Both the position numbers and the translations under genes were made by a program. Shown here in pieces: positions 36,816-45,144 of a DNA stretch of 64,000 nucleotides; the stretch's first letter is position 1; each line of letters opens with the position of its first letter. A model generated the notes under the pieces. That model was not told the origin of the DNA. It was given only the letters and a program-made list of their open reading frames with translations, and did not search any database. The stretch is from the NCBI RefSeq assembly GCF_029051685.1, contig NZ_JAACFT010000032.1:1-64000 (forward strand), read 5' to 3'. Source of the DNA: Bradyrhizobium sp. CSA207 (GTDB lineage Bacteria; Pseudomonadota; Alphaproteobacteria; Rhizobiales; Xanthobacteraceae).

Positions 36816-37746
36816 ATGAGCAACACGACAACCATCGATAACGTCATTCCGCGCGCCGACATCGACAAGCGTGCGGCCAGGCTTGGCGCCGAGATCAGGA
36901 ACATCAAACTGTCGGGCGACCTTTCGGACGAGACCATCCGTGCGATCAATCAGGGTGCTGCTCGAACACAAGGTCATCTTCTTCCGTGACCAGGGACATC
37001 TCGACGATGCCGAACAGGAGCGCTTTGCTATCCGGCTCGGCGGGCTGGTGCCCCATCCGACGGTCGGCGCGATCAAGGGCACGTCGTCGATCCTGGAGCT
37101 GGACTCGGGCCGGGGCGGTGGCCGCGCCGACCAATGGCATACGGATGTCACGTTCGTCGACGCCTATCCGAAAATCTCGGTGCTGCGCGGCGTGGTGATT
37201 CCACCCTACGGCGGCGATACCGTCTGGTCGAACACGGCGGCCGCCTATCTCGGCCTGCCGGCGCCGCTGCGCAAGCTCGCCGACGAACTGTGGACCGTTC
37301 ACAGCAACGCCTATGACTATGCCGTGAAGACGCGGGCGACCGAGGCGGACAGAAAGCACTTCGACGAGGTGTTCACCGGAACGATCTACGAAACCGAGCA
37401 TCCGGTGGTGCGCGTCCATCCCGAGACCGGCGAGCGCACGCTCGTGCTCGGAAATTTCGTGCAGCGCTTCGTCGGCCTGCCGAAATATGACGGCCAGAAG
37501 CTGTTCGACCTGTTCCAGTCGCATATCACGGCGCCGGAAAACACCATGCGCTGGAGCTGGGAGGCCGGCGACGTTGCGATCTGGGACAATCGGGCCACGC
37601 AACATTACGCGGTCAACGACTATGGCGATCAGCACCGCGTTGTGCGCCGGGCCACCATCGATGGCGATGTGCCGCTCAGCGTCGACGGGCGCCGCAGCGT
37701 GACGCGCGTCAAGACATCCAAGCCCCAGACCGCCAAAGCGGCTTGA
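36816..37746 (+). pseudogene. TauD/TfdA-family dioxygenase, frameshifted
   Basis: From the ATG at 36816: MSNTTTIDNVIPRADIDK, AEIRNIKLSGDLSDETIRAI, then one extra G near 36952 breaks the frame before LLEHKVIFFRDQGHL. The second frame carries the iron ligands WHTDVTF (HxD) and the distal His in NRATQHYAVNDYG, plus the 2-oxoglutarate Arg in QHRVVRRATIDGD. The repaired protein would be about 310 residues. The family oxidises taurine or alkyl sulfonates/sulfates to release sulfite or sulfate. The gap 36251-36815 between this gene and the opposing monooxygenase holds presumed promoters and no gene I can support. Confidence 0.85.
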
Positions 37747-37772
37747 TCCGGATTCGCTCAGGAGAGTTCGCA

Positions 37773-38843
37773 ATGATGAACGCTATACTTCGATTGCGTC
37801 GCGCAAGGCGTGCCCGGTTGGGACGTGCCACCCGCAAGACGTTGCGGGTTTTGTTGGCCGGCGCCGTGGCGCTCGGGCTCACGGCCCAGGCATTCGCGGA
37901 GCCGCCGCTCGAGAACTCCGAGATCCGCTACCAGGGATCGGCCGGGCAGGTGACGTTTATCGAGCTGGCCGAGGACCTCGGCTATCTTGCGCCGCTCAAG
38001 CTCAAATGGATCGGTAACAGCATCAGCGGGCCGCAGGACATCCAGACCGTCGTCACCGGCGATATCGACATCGGCGGCGCGTTCTATGGGGCGATCCTCA
38101 AGTTGATCGCGGCGAAGGTGCCGGTCAAGGCGGTAGTCGGCTATTACGGTTCCGACGCCAACACCTATTACGGCTACTTCGTGAAGGAGGACAGCCCGAT
38201 CAAGGCGGGGCGCGACCTGATCGGCAAGAAGGTCGCGGTCAACACGCTCGGCGCCCACCTGGAATTCGTGCTCCGCGAATATCTGGCCCGCAACGGCCTC
38301 AGCGCAGGTGAAGCCAGGCAGGTCACGCTGGTGGCGATCCCGCCGGTCAGCGGCGAGCAGGCGTTGCGCCAGGGCCAGGTCGAGGTCAGCGCGCTGGGCG
38401 GTGTCCTGCGCGACAAGGCGCTGGAACGGGGCGGCATCCGCTCGCTCTTTATCGACACCGATCTGTTCGGCCAGTTCACCGGCGGCGCCTATGTGCTGCG
38501 AGAGAAGTTCATGAAGGACAATCCCAATGCCTCGCGCAAGCTGGTCGAGGGGATTTCGCGGGCCATCGAATGGGCCCAGATCACACCGCCGGAAGAAGTG
38601 CGGGCCCGGTTCGACGGGATCATCGCGGAGCGCAAGCGCAACGAGGATGCCTCCTCGATCAAATACTGGAAGAGCACCGGCGTCGCGTCCAAGGGCGGCG
38701 TGATCTCGGACAGCGAGATCCAGGTGTGGATCGACTGGCTGGTGAAGGACGGCCTGTTCAAGCCGGGTCAGGTCAAGGCTTCCGACACCTACACCAATGC
38801 GTTCAACTATTTCCGTCCCGGAAAGACGGCGGAGGCCCGATGA
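37773..38843 (+). CDS. Sulfonate/nitrate/taurine-type ABC transporter, substrate-binding protein
   Basis: 356 residues from the ATG at 37773, chosen for the AGGAGAG site just before it. A long basic n-region and hydrophobic stretch (LRVLLAGAVALGLTAQAFA) form the export signal. The mature part resembles SsuA/TauA (EIRYQGSAGQVTFIELAEDL, GDIDIGGAFYGAILKLI, LIGKKVAVNTLGAHLEFVLR). It would bind the sulfonate-like substrate in the periplasm. It starts 27 bases after the TauD gene and overlaps the ATPase gene by four bases. Confidence 0.88.
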   Translation: MMNAILRLRRARRARLGRATRKTLRVLLAGAVALGLTAQAFAEPPLENSEIRYQGSAGQVTFIELAEDLGYLAPLKLKWIGNSISGPQDIQTVVTGDIDIGGAFYGAILKLIAAKVPVKAVVGYYGSDANTYYGYFVKEDSPIKAGRDLIGKKVAVNTLGAHLEFVLREYLARNGLSAGEARQVTLVAIPPVSGEQALRQGQVEVSALGGVLRDKALERGGIRSLFIDTDLFGQFTGGAYVLREKFMKDNPNASRKLVEGISRAIEWAQITPPEEVRARFDGIIAERKRNEDASSIKYWKSTGVASKGGVISDSEIQVWIDWLVKDGLFKPGQVKASDTYTNAFNYFRPGKTAEAR

Positions 38844-39703
38844 CCACTGTCAAGATCCGTTTCGAGCATGTCCGCAAGGAGTTCGTCGTGCGCGGCGAGG
38901 GCGGCGGACCAGGCCGCCACTTCACCGCTCTGGAGGACATCACGCTCGATGTTCGCTCTGGCGAATTCCTGGCCCTGGTTGGCCCAAGCGGCTGCGGGAA
39001 ATCCACCTTGCTCGATCTGCTGGGTGGGCTCACGCTGCCGACCAGCGGCCGGATTCTGCTCGATGGCCGGCCGATTGCGGGACCCGGTCGCGACCGCGGC
39101 ATCGTGTTCCAGCAGTATGCGCTGTTTCCCTGGCGTACCGCCGAACAGAACGTCGAGTTCGGTCTCGATATCGCCGGGCTCAAGGCCAAGCAGCGTCTCG
39201 ACATCGCGCGGCATTTCCTCGACCTGGTCGGGCTGTCCGGCTTTACCGACCGCTATCCGCATGAGCTCTCCGGCGGCATGAAGCAGCGTGTCGCGATCGC
39301 GCGAAGCCTCGCCTATGATCCCGAGGTGCTGCTGATGGACGAGCCGTTCGCCGCGCTCGACGCCCAGACGCGCGAGACGCTGCAGGGTGAGCTGCTGCGG
39401 ATCTGGCGCGCCACCGGCAAGACGATCGTCTTCATCACCCACGGTATCGACGAGGCCATCGTGCTCGGCCAGCGGGTGGCGGTGATGACGTCGCGTCCGG
39501 GCCGAATCAAGCGGATCATCGACATTCCGGACGTGCTGCGCAGCGAGGCCGACGACGTGCGCTCGCTGCCTGAATTCGGCCGCGTGGGCCACGAGGTCTG
39601 GGGCCCGTTACGCGAGGAAGTGCTGAAAGCGCAGCAAGGACAATTGGCCGCCGGCGCTGGTGGGCGCGCAGATCGAAGAGTGGAGGAGGTCACCCATGTC
39701 TAG
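38840..39703 (+). CDS. Sulfonate-type ABC transporter, ATP-binding protein
   Basis: 287 residues with all ATPase motifs: Walker A GPSGCGKST, Q-loop QQYALFPW, signature LSGGMKQR, Walker B VLLMDEPFAALD and switch His in FITHGIDEA. It resembles SsuB/TauB/NrtD. It overlaps its neighbours on both sides (four and eight bases), so the three transporter genes form one operon. Confidence 0.92.
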   Translation: MTTVKIRFEHVRKEFVVRGEGGGPGRHFTALEDITLDVRSGEFLALVGPSGCGKSTLLDLLGGLTLPTSGRILLDGRPIAGPGRDRGIVFQQYALFPWRTAEQNVEFGLDIAGLKAKQRLDIARHFLDLVGLSGFTDRYPHELSGGMKQRVAIARSLAYDPEVLLMDEPFAALDAQTRETLQGELLRIWRATGKTIVFITHGIDEAIVLGQRVAVMTSRPGRIKRIIDIPDVLRSEADDVRSLPEFGRVGHEVWGPLREEVLKAQQGQLAAGAGGRADRRVEEVTHV

Positions 39704-40571
39704 CCTCGAGATGCTGCCATTGCTGGAGGTTGCGCACGGGCCCCGAGAGCCGCGCACCAGCGTGGAAAGCCCGGCATCGCCGGTGGTGGACCGGATCCAC
39801 GCCGCGGCCCGCGGGCTGGCTGCCTTCGGGCACCGCTCATTGCTGCTGATTGCCCTCTTCGCAGCATGGGAGGCGGCTCCCAGGCTCGGGCTGATCGATG
39901 CCGTGTTCCTGCCACCCTTCTCGGAGGTCATCGCCGCAGGGTGGCAGCTTGCGCAAACCGGCGAGCTCTACGATGACGTCTCCGCCAGCCTGCTGCGCGC
40001 CTTGAGCGGATTTCTGATTTCGGTCGCCTTGATCGTCCCGCTTGGCGCGGCCGTCGGCTGGTATACCCGACTCGGCGATCTCGTGAACCAGTTCATCGAG
40101 ATCTGCCGCAACACGGCGCCGCTTGCGCTGCTGCCGGTCTTCATCTTGTTGCTCGGAATCGGCGAGCTGTCGAAGATCACGATGGTCATCTATAGCTGCG
40201 CCTGGCCGCTCCTGCTCAATACCGTTGCCGCGGTAAAGCAAGTCGATCCGTTGCTGATCAAGTCGGCGCGGACCATGGGTGCAACCCCGCAGCAGCTGTT
40301 TCGCAAGGTGATCGTTCCGGCGGCGCTTCCCACTATCTTCGTCGGTATTCGCCTGGCCAGCGCGTCAGCCATGCTGGTGCTGGTTGCGTCCGAAATGGTC
40401 GGTGCCAAGGCCGGCCTCGGCTATCTCATCATCAACAGCCAGTACAGCTTCCTTATTCCGCAGATGTATTTCGGCATCCTCGGCATCACTGTCATCGGGC
40501 TGGCGTTCAATGCCATTCTGGAGGCACTGGAACGGCGCTTCATGCGGTGGAAAGCGCCAGTGACGGCTTGA
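39696..40571 (+). CDS. Sulfonate-type ABC transporter, permease
   Basis: 291 residues from the ATG at 39696 (GAGGAGG upstream). About six membrane helices, including LLLIALFAAWEAAPRLGLI and ALSGFLISVALIVPLGAAVG. The coupling loop is SARTMGATPQQLFRKVIVPA, which docks on the ATPase, followed by LPTIFVGIRLASASAMLVLV. It resembles SsuC/TauC. The intact transporter next to a frameshifted dioxygenase suggests recent loss of the pathway or use by other enzymes. Confidence 0.92.
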   Translation: MSSLEMLPLLEVAHGPREPRTSVESPASPVVDRIHAAARGLAAFGHRSLLLIALFAAWEAAPRLGLIDAVFLPPFSEVIAAGWQLAQTGELYDDVSASLLRALSGFLISVALIVPLGAAVGWYTRLGDLVNQFIEICRNTAPLALLPVFILLLGIGELSKITMVIYSCAWPLLLNTVAAVKQVDPLLIKSARTMGATPQQLFRKVIVPAALPTIFVGIRLASASAMLVLVASEMVGAKAGLGYLIINSQYSFLIPQMYFGILGITVIGLAFNAILEALERRFMRWKAPVTA

Positions 40572-40580
40572 GATAAGGGA

Positions 40581-40990
40581 TCAGATGCCGCTCGGAACGT
40601 TCCGCGCGGTGGCCTGCGCCACCATGCTGTTCGGCCGCACGTCACGGATCAGCCAGACATTGCCGCCGATGGTCGATCCGTGGCCGATCGTGAGTCGGCC
40701 GATGGTGATTCGGCCAAGGATCGTTTCGCCGACGTAGATCACGACGCCGTCGTCCAAGATCGGATGGCGGTGTCGCCCCTGATCACCTTGCCCTTGTCAT
40801 CCGTCGGAAAGTCGCGCCTCGAGCGTGACCGCCTGATAGATGCAGACACTGTCGCCGATAATGGCCGATCGCGACCCCGGTGCCATAATCGGTGAAGAAG
40901 CCGGAGCCGAAACCGATGCTGGGGCCGGGTGAATATCGATGCCGAAATTGATATGTCAGCGATCGATGACATTTCTCGATGTCATCGATC
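40581..40990 (-). pseudogene. Serine O-acetyltransferase (CysE type), C-terminal relic
   Basis: Reading in alternating frames on the minus strand gives FRHRYSPGPSIGFGSGFFTD, YGTGVAIG, RRFPTDDKGKVIRG, and then an end in a third frame (VWLIRDVRPNSMVAQATARN followed by VPSGI and stop). These are pieces of the left-handed beta-helix domain of CysE, which makes O-acetylserine for cysteine synthesis. The catalytic N-terminal part is missing. Its place next to the sulfonate cassette fits a former sulfur-assimilation cluster. Confidence 0.65.
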
Positions 40991-41025
40991 GGTGACATTT
41001 TGAGTTTGTCAACGAACGTCGACAT
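40953..41025 (+). promoter_or_regulatory. Palindromic operator array before hipBA
   Basis: Two 20-bp palindromes, ATGTCAGCGATCGATGACAT at 40953-40972 and ATGTCATCGATCGGTGACAT at 40979-40998, start 26 bases apart and follow ATGTCA-N8-TGACAT. A weaker third (TTGTCAACGAACGTCGACAT) lies at 41006-41025, and a half site TGACAT follows near 41043. The spacing and the location 44 bases before hipB fit cooperative HipB binding and autorepression. Confidence 0.65.
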
Positions 41026-41068
41026 ATGTTAAAGTAAGCAAACGCTGACATTTGGAAATCCCCCTCCC

Positions 41069-41356
41069 ATGCTCATACGCACGCCGGCCGAACTCGGCGC
41101 CGTCCTTCGGGACCGACGCAAGAAACTCAAACTCGATCAATCGACGTTTGCCAAACGCATTGGCGTCAGCCGCCAATGGGTGATCGAAGTCGAGCACGGT
41201 CACGCGCGCGCTGAACTCGGGCTGATCCTTCGCGCCCTTGACGCCCTGGACATTCGCCTGGATGCGAGTACCGAACAAGCGCCCGCCCGCGGGGCCACCA
41301 GGCAAGCCATCGATATCAACGCCATCGTGGCCAAGGCCAGGAAGAAAAAGGCATGA
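41069..41356 (+). CDS. hipB: HipB-type antitoxin (XRE helix-turn-helix)
   Basis: 95 residues: LGAVLRDRRKKLKLDQSTFA, KRIGVSRQWVIEVEHGHARA is a classic Cro/CI-type DNA-binding domain, followed by a short basic tail. In HipBA systems HipB represses the operon and holds HipA inactive. The stop overlaps the hipA start by four bases. Confidence 0.88.
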   Translation: MLIRTPAELGAVLRDRRKKLKLDQSTFAKRIGVSRQWVIEVEHGHARAELGLILRALDALDIRLDASTEQAPARGATRQAIDINAIVAKARKKKA

Positions 41357-42636
41357 CAAGCGAACTTGTTGCTCTGCTGGATGGTCGGGAAATCGGCCGC
41401 GTGCGCAATGACGCCCGCGGCCGGCTCATCTTTGTCTATGACAAAGACTGGCGCCAGGCCGAAGGAGCCTATCCGCTGTCGCTGTCCATGCCGCTCGCGG
41501 CCGAAGAGCACGGTCCTTCCGCCGTGCAGGCTTTCCTCTGGGGACTCCTGCCGGATAACGAACGCGTGCTCGAACGATGGGCTCGAAGATTTCAGGTGTC
41601 CGCGCGCAACGTGTTTGCTCTTATCTCTTACGTCGGCGAGGATTGCGCGGGTGCCATTCAGTTCGTCACGCCTGATCGGCTGGACACCTTGCGAAGCGGC
41701 GCCGAGGACAAGGTCGATTGGCTCGACGAGACGGCGATCGCCAAACGCCTAGAAATCTTACGCGAGGATCACGCCGCATGGCGGTTGCCGCGCGATACCG
41801 GACAATTCAGCCTTGCGGGTGCCCAACCCAAAACCGCCTTGCTTCTGCAAAAGGGCAAATGGGGAATTCCCTCTGGGCGCATTCCGACGACGCATATCCT
41901 CAAACCGCCGACCGGCCATTTCGATGGACACGCGGAAAATGAACATATCTGCCTCATGCTTGCGCGCAATCTCGGTCTGCCCGTCGCCGACACCCAGGTG
42001 ATGAATTTCGGAAAGGAAATCGCCATCGTCATCGAGCGCTACGACCGGCAGTTCAGTGGGACCGAGATCGTCCGTGTCCACCAGGAAGATATCTGCCAGG
42101 CGCTCGGCATCCTGCCGACCATGAAGTATCAAAACGATGGCGGACCAAGCCCTGCCGATGTGATCGAGCTTTTGCGCACCTACTCGACGGATCGCGTCGC
42201 CGACGTTGACACATTTGTCGACGCTCTAGGCTTCAATTGGCTGATTGCGGGTACGGATGCTCATGCCAAGAATTATTCACTGCTGCTGGCCGGAGGCCCT
42301 CACGTACGACTCGCCCCGCTCTACGACATCGCCAGCATTCTTCCCTACGATGACGTCGATCTGCAGAAGATCAAGCTCGCGATGAAAATCGGCGGTGATT
42401 ACAAGCTCAGCCAGATTAGTTTACGCGATTGGCAGAAGTTCGCGCGCGAAACGCGCCTCGATCCTGACAAGGTGATCGCCAGACTAATTTCCATGGCCGA
42501 GCAGCTTCCGGACATTGTAGCCGCCGTACGGAAGCAAGCGCAGAAAGACGGATTGGACAATGCCATCATCGGGCGTCTCGCCGAGCACCTGATCGCAAGA
42601 GCCGGGCAATGCCGTCGATTGCTCGGTGAGGCATAG
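41353..42636 (+). CDS. hipA: HipA-type serine/threonine kinase toxin
   Basis: 427 residues, full length. An N-subdomain 1 (ELVALLDGREIGRVRNDARG) precedes the kinase core: FSLAGAQPKTALLL (glycine-rich loop), THILKPP with the ATP-binding Lys, ENEHICLMLARNLGLPVA, FNWLIAGTDAHAKNYSLLL with the catalytic Asp, and APLYDIASILPY with the metal-binding Asp. HipA phosphorylates glutamyl-tRNA synthetase in E. coli; related toxins hit other synthetases, so the target here is open. Confidence 0.93.
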   Translation: MTSELVALLDGREIGRVRNDARGRLIFVYDKDWRQAEGAYPLSLSMPLAAEEHGPSAVQAFLWGLLPDNERVLERWARRFQVSARNVFALISYVGEDCAGAIQFVTPDRLDTLRSGAEDKVDWLDETAIAKRLEILREDHAAWRLPRDTGQFSLAGAQPKTALLLQKGKWGIPSGRIPTTHILKPPTGHFDGHAENEHICLMLARNLGLPVADTQVMNFGKEIAIVIERYDRQFSGTEIVRVHQEDICQALGILPTMKYQNDGGPSPADVIELLRTYSTDRVADVDTFVDALGFNWLIAGTDAHAKNYSLLLAGGPHVRLAPLYDIASILPYDDVDLQKIKLAMKIGGDYKLSQISLRDWQKFARETRLDPDKVIARLISMAEQLPDIVAAVRKQAQKDGLDNAIIGRLAEHLIARAGQCRRLLGEA

Positions 42637-42660
42637 TTTCCGGCGACGGCCGCCAGCAGC

Positions 42661-42698
42661 ATCATGCTGATCGGCAGCATGGTGCCGATCAGCATGAT
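42661..42698. other. Perfect 16-bp inverted repeat downstream of hipA
   Basis: ATCATGCTGATCGGCA and TGCCGATCAGCATGAT are exact reverse complements with a six-base loop, 24 bases after the hipA stop. There is no T-run, so a plain terminator is doubtful. The minus strand here also reads as a hydrophobic frame (PITVVLMLVLPMMIIIG) that may be the end of a lost membrane protein. Confidence 0.5.
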
Positions 42699-42920
42699 CG
42701 ACATGTCGTTGTCGACGCCAATGATGATCATCATCGGCAGCACCAGCATCAGCACCACCGTGATCGGCATCCCGATGTCGACGTCGACGATGTCAGTGGG
42801 TGTCGCTCCGTGGCAGCCGCGTAGTCGCTGCGGGTAGCATCACCTTACGACATGGCTCCGGCAGACACGATTTCTCCTCTGCGGGCTTTTCTAATTCGCT
42901 GTTTGGCACGGGCCCCAAAT

Positions 42921-43617
42921 CAATGACGTTTAGGCGTCTCGCACTCTTTAGGGGGCGCCGGATTAGCCAGGTCCGAAGATCAAATAGAGCAGGATCACGG
43001 CCGCGACGACTGTCCAGCCGATCGACGTAGCGACAGCCCATACTTGCATCGGCATCGGATGGCCTCTCGCGATGAAGCTAACGAAGAGGCCGCTGGCGCT
43101 GGACAGCGACCTCTTGGACCCGCCTCAAAATGTCTTCGAGATAAAAGCTCCCAGTGTCCGCCACAATCAAACGCCGGACTCCCCCCTGTGAAGTCAAAAA
43201 CGATTCGAAGGCCAATGGAACAATTGTGACGTTGCAAGAGCGACACACCTAACAAGCCAGGCCCAGCACTGGTGGAGAGTTCTAACTCGGGCGGAAGCCA
43301 ACCAATCTGGCAGAGACAATGAGTGACGGTGCCTGGCGCATAAGCGGGGGAATGAATTGTGGGCTATTTCACAATACTGATACTTGAAACGGGATAGACA
43401 AGCATTCGCCAAGGGCAAATATCGATTTCAGGCAGCAGTTGGAACGCAACCTATCATCTTTGGAGCAGCAGGCTGCCGATGCTCTCCGTCGTGCAAGAAG
43501 GTTACCTATTGGCGCGGACCGCAACGACTTGCGGCAACTCGCCCGAGGACTTCTGTGGCTGCACCGCAACGGCATGGATGCGTTGATGAACGAACGTAGC
43601 GGCAATCGGTTAGAAAA
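42921..43617 (+). repeat. ~700-bp direct repeat, copy 2 (partner 31302-32010)
   Basis: Same orientation and same contents as the first copy. A nine-base insertion (ACAGCGACC region near 43110) and scattered substitutions separate them. The right boundary lies a few bases after the shared GAACGTAGCGGCAATCGG-like block. Confidence 0.8.
42963..43055 (-). CDS. 30-residue single-pass membrane peptide, copy 2
   Basis: From the ATG at 43055: MPMQVWAVATSIGWTVVAAV then ILLYLIFGPG. GAGAGG precedes the ATG by eight bases. Length, stop position and hydrophobic profile equal the copy at 31347, and all differences are mild. It is a candidate genuine small membrane protein, not reported here with any function. 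Confidence 0.45.
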   Translation of the reverse strand: MPMQVWAVATSIGWTVVAAVILLYLIFGPG

Positions 43618-43633
43618 ATCAGTGCTATCATAG
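43439..43633 (+). CDS. Conserved basic small protein, copy 2
   Basis: 64 residues from a TTG at the position where copy 1 has ATG. The core (ALRRARRLPIGADRNDLRQL, ARGLLWLHRNGMDALMNERS) is identical to the protein at 31824; the last residues differ because the duplication ends there. Function unknown. Confidence 0.5.
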   Translation: MERNLSSLEQQAADALRRARRLPIGADRNDLRQLARGLLWLHRNGMDALMNERSGNRLEKSVLS

Positions 43634-43888
43634 CTTGGAGCCTTGAGGATGCGGCCCTCGCGAGCATTCGGGCGTTAGTTCTCGCTCGGGCGGCATTTGG
43701 TCGACGCTTCCTCCGTAACTCGCGGGCGCAGCTTGATCCTTCCGCATTCGCCGAAGTCACGTAATCGCACTTCGGTCCGGCGGCGCAGACCACGCTCGCT
43801 AGTTCGGCCACGCGGTATTGCAACTGTGTACCGGCATTCACTTGTGAGGCCGCTGCTGGAATCATGTGAACGTCGTGCAGGTAGACGA

Positions 43889-44116
43889 ATGGGTTCGAAC
43901 GAACATCAACATTTGGGGAAGAAATGGCTTGCGCATTCAAGCTTCCGGAATCGCAAGACTACGATTGATGCTGATACGGGTTTTACAGAAGGGCACATAC
44001 GCATTAAGCCCAGTGGAGTTCTCTGGAAGGGAAAGTCAGGCCAAGCTTGGTATCAGCTATCTCTTGAGGAATTTGGCGAATTGGCCGTCAAGCACGGCAA
44101 GAAGCAAAAGATGTAA
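43889..44116 (+). CDS. Hypothetical 75-residue protein
   Basis: From the ATG at 43889: MGSNEHQHLGKKWLAHSSFR, then HIRIKPSGVLWKGKSGQAWY, SLEEFGELAVKHGKKQKM. It is soluble and basic. A moderate GCAGG lies upstream. It converges on the E2-like gene with two bases between the stops. I do not recognise a family. Confidence 0.38.
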   Translation: MGSNEHQHLGKKWLAHSSFRNRKTTIDADTGFTEGHIRIKPSGVLWKGKSGQAWYQLSLEEFGELAVKHGKKQKM

Positions 44117-44118
44117 AT

Positions 44119-45135
44119 TTAAACTAGGAGCTGCAAATGGACTTCCGCCATTTTCGGAGCGGCGGACTGCCCTTGGACAAAGCTAACGACTGATGGCGGT
44201 GGCACGCGAGTCTCAAAGCCGCCCGTGTGCTGAAGGAAGAGAGAAGCTGATTCGATGAAGTCGCATCGCAGATCGGACGCCTTGCAACATTCTGCGTAGC
44301 GCCGCGTTTCCGAGCCGCAACCGCAAAGCTCGTCATCCCGGCACTCTCGTTGACGGTAATATGCTTCCGCTCTCGGGTCCGCACCTAAGATTCCATATTG
44401 CTTTCCCGGCCAACGCCCCATCACTTCCAAATGCAGATGACGGAGTGCCCAAACACTATAGAGATCGAGTAGCGTCGGAAGATCACCGCCTTCAAACCAT
44501 GCTCCCTCATTCGGCGAGAAGGCGCAGATCGAGCCGTCCCGGAAATTCGTGTGGCGCGGTCCAATCCAGCGCGAGGATTCCGCAGCGCCAGTCCAGAAGC
44601 CCCATGCGCGAGGGCCGGGACCCGGCTTATACGGAAGTGCTATGAGAAACGTGGCCTCCCGCGGCAAGCCCGGAATAATCGAGCTCTTAGCGAAAAGCCA
44701 CATTCCGTCGTCATCCGAGAAAGTTTGCAGGGTGGGGTAGGCCTCGGCAAGGCGCTTCACCTGGCATTCATAGGGGGCACGCAGGACGTCGCCGCCGAGC
44801 CGTGATGAGGTACTGGGCGCCCATGGTCCACCGGCTGCCCCTTGCCGCCGGGCGGCCCTTTTCCATGATCGGGCTGAGGGTCCTGTCGCTCTTTGTCGCT
44901 CATTACCATTCTCCTGGGTTGCAGTGACTACCGGGGACTGCTTGTCTACGGTGATCAGGCCATGGACGTGGGCTCGAAGCGGTCGGTGCTGGTCCAATGC
45001 AGTTCCGACCTCATGCAACAAGTCCCGGACGTCCTTCCCCAGGGAGGCTTCACCTCGAATCGGAATTGTGCGAGTCTGTGTCACCCGCACAGCCTGCGCC
45101 TGAATCGCTGGCGTGTCAGGCCGTGCCATTCGCAC
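44119..45135 (-). CDS. Predicted E2-like (UBC fold) protein with SEC-C zinc motif
   Basis: The recognisable protein runs from about 44790 to 44119. It has ECQVKRLAEAYPTLQTF, WLFAKSSIIPGLPREATF, FLIALPYKPGPGPRAWGFW, then WIGPRHTNFRDGSICAF with a candidate catalytic Cys, and LDLYSVWALRHLHLEVMGRW. This order fits bacterial E2-like proteins (strand-rich core, H-x(n)-DGxxC, then a helix). A SEC-C zinc motif follows (ELCGCGSETRRYAECC). The frame is open up to 45135 but that leaves no promoter before the divergent regulator. An ATG at 44904 with a strong AGGAG site exists in another frame (MSDKERQDPQPDHGKG), so the true 5' end may involve a frameshift. Function by inference only. Confidence 0.5.
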   Translation of the reverse strand: MRMARPDTPAIQAQAVRVTQTRTIPIRGEASLGKDVRDLLHEVGTALDQHRPLRAHVHGLITVDKQSPVVTATQENGNERQRATGPSARSWKRAARRQGAAGGPWAPSTSSRLGGDVLRAPYECQVKRLAEAYPTLQTFSDDDGMWLFAKSSIIPGLPREATFLIALPYKPGPGPRAWGFWTGAAESSRWIGPRHTNFRDGSICAFSPNEGAWFEGGDLPTLLDLYSVWALRHLHLEVMGRWPGKQYGILGADPRAEAYYRQRECRDDELCGCGSETRRYAECCKASDLRCDFIESASLFLQHTGGFETRVPPPSVVSFVQGQSAAPKMAEVHLQLLV

Positions 45136-45144
45136 AGGGAAAGC

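Noticed and set aside
42640..42790. Membrane transporter gene downstream of hipA
   Set aside because: A hydrophobic minus-strand frame exists but is short, repetitive and dominated by a palindrome; no family could be recognised.
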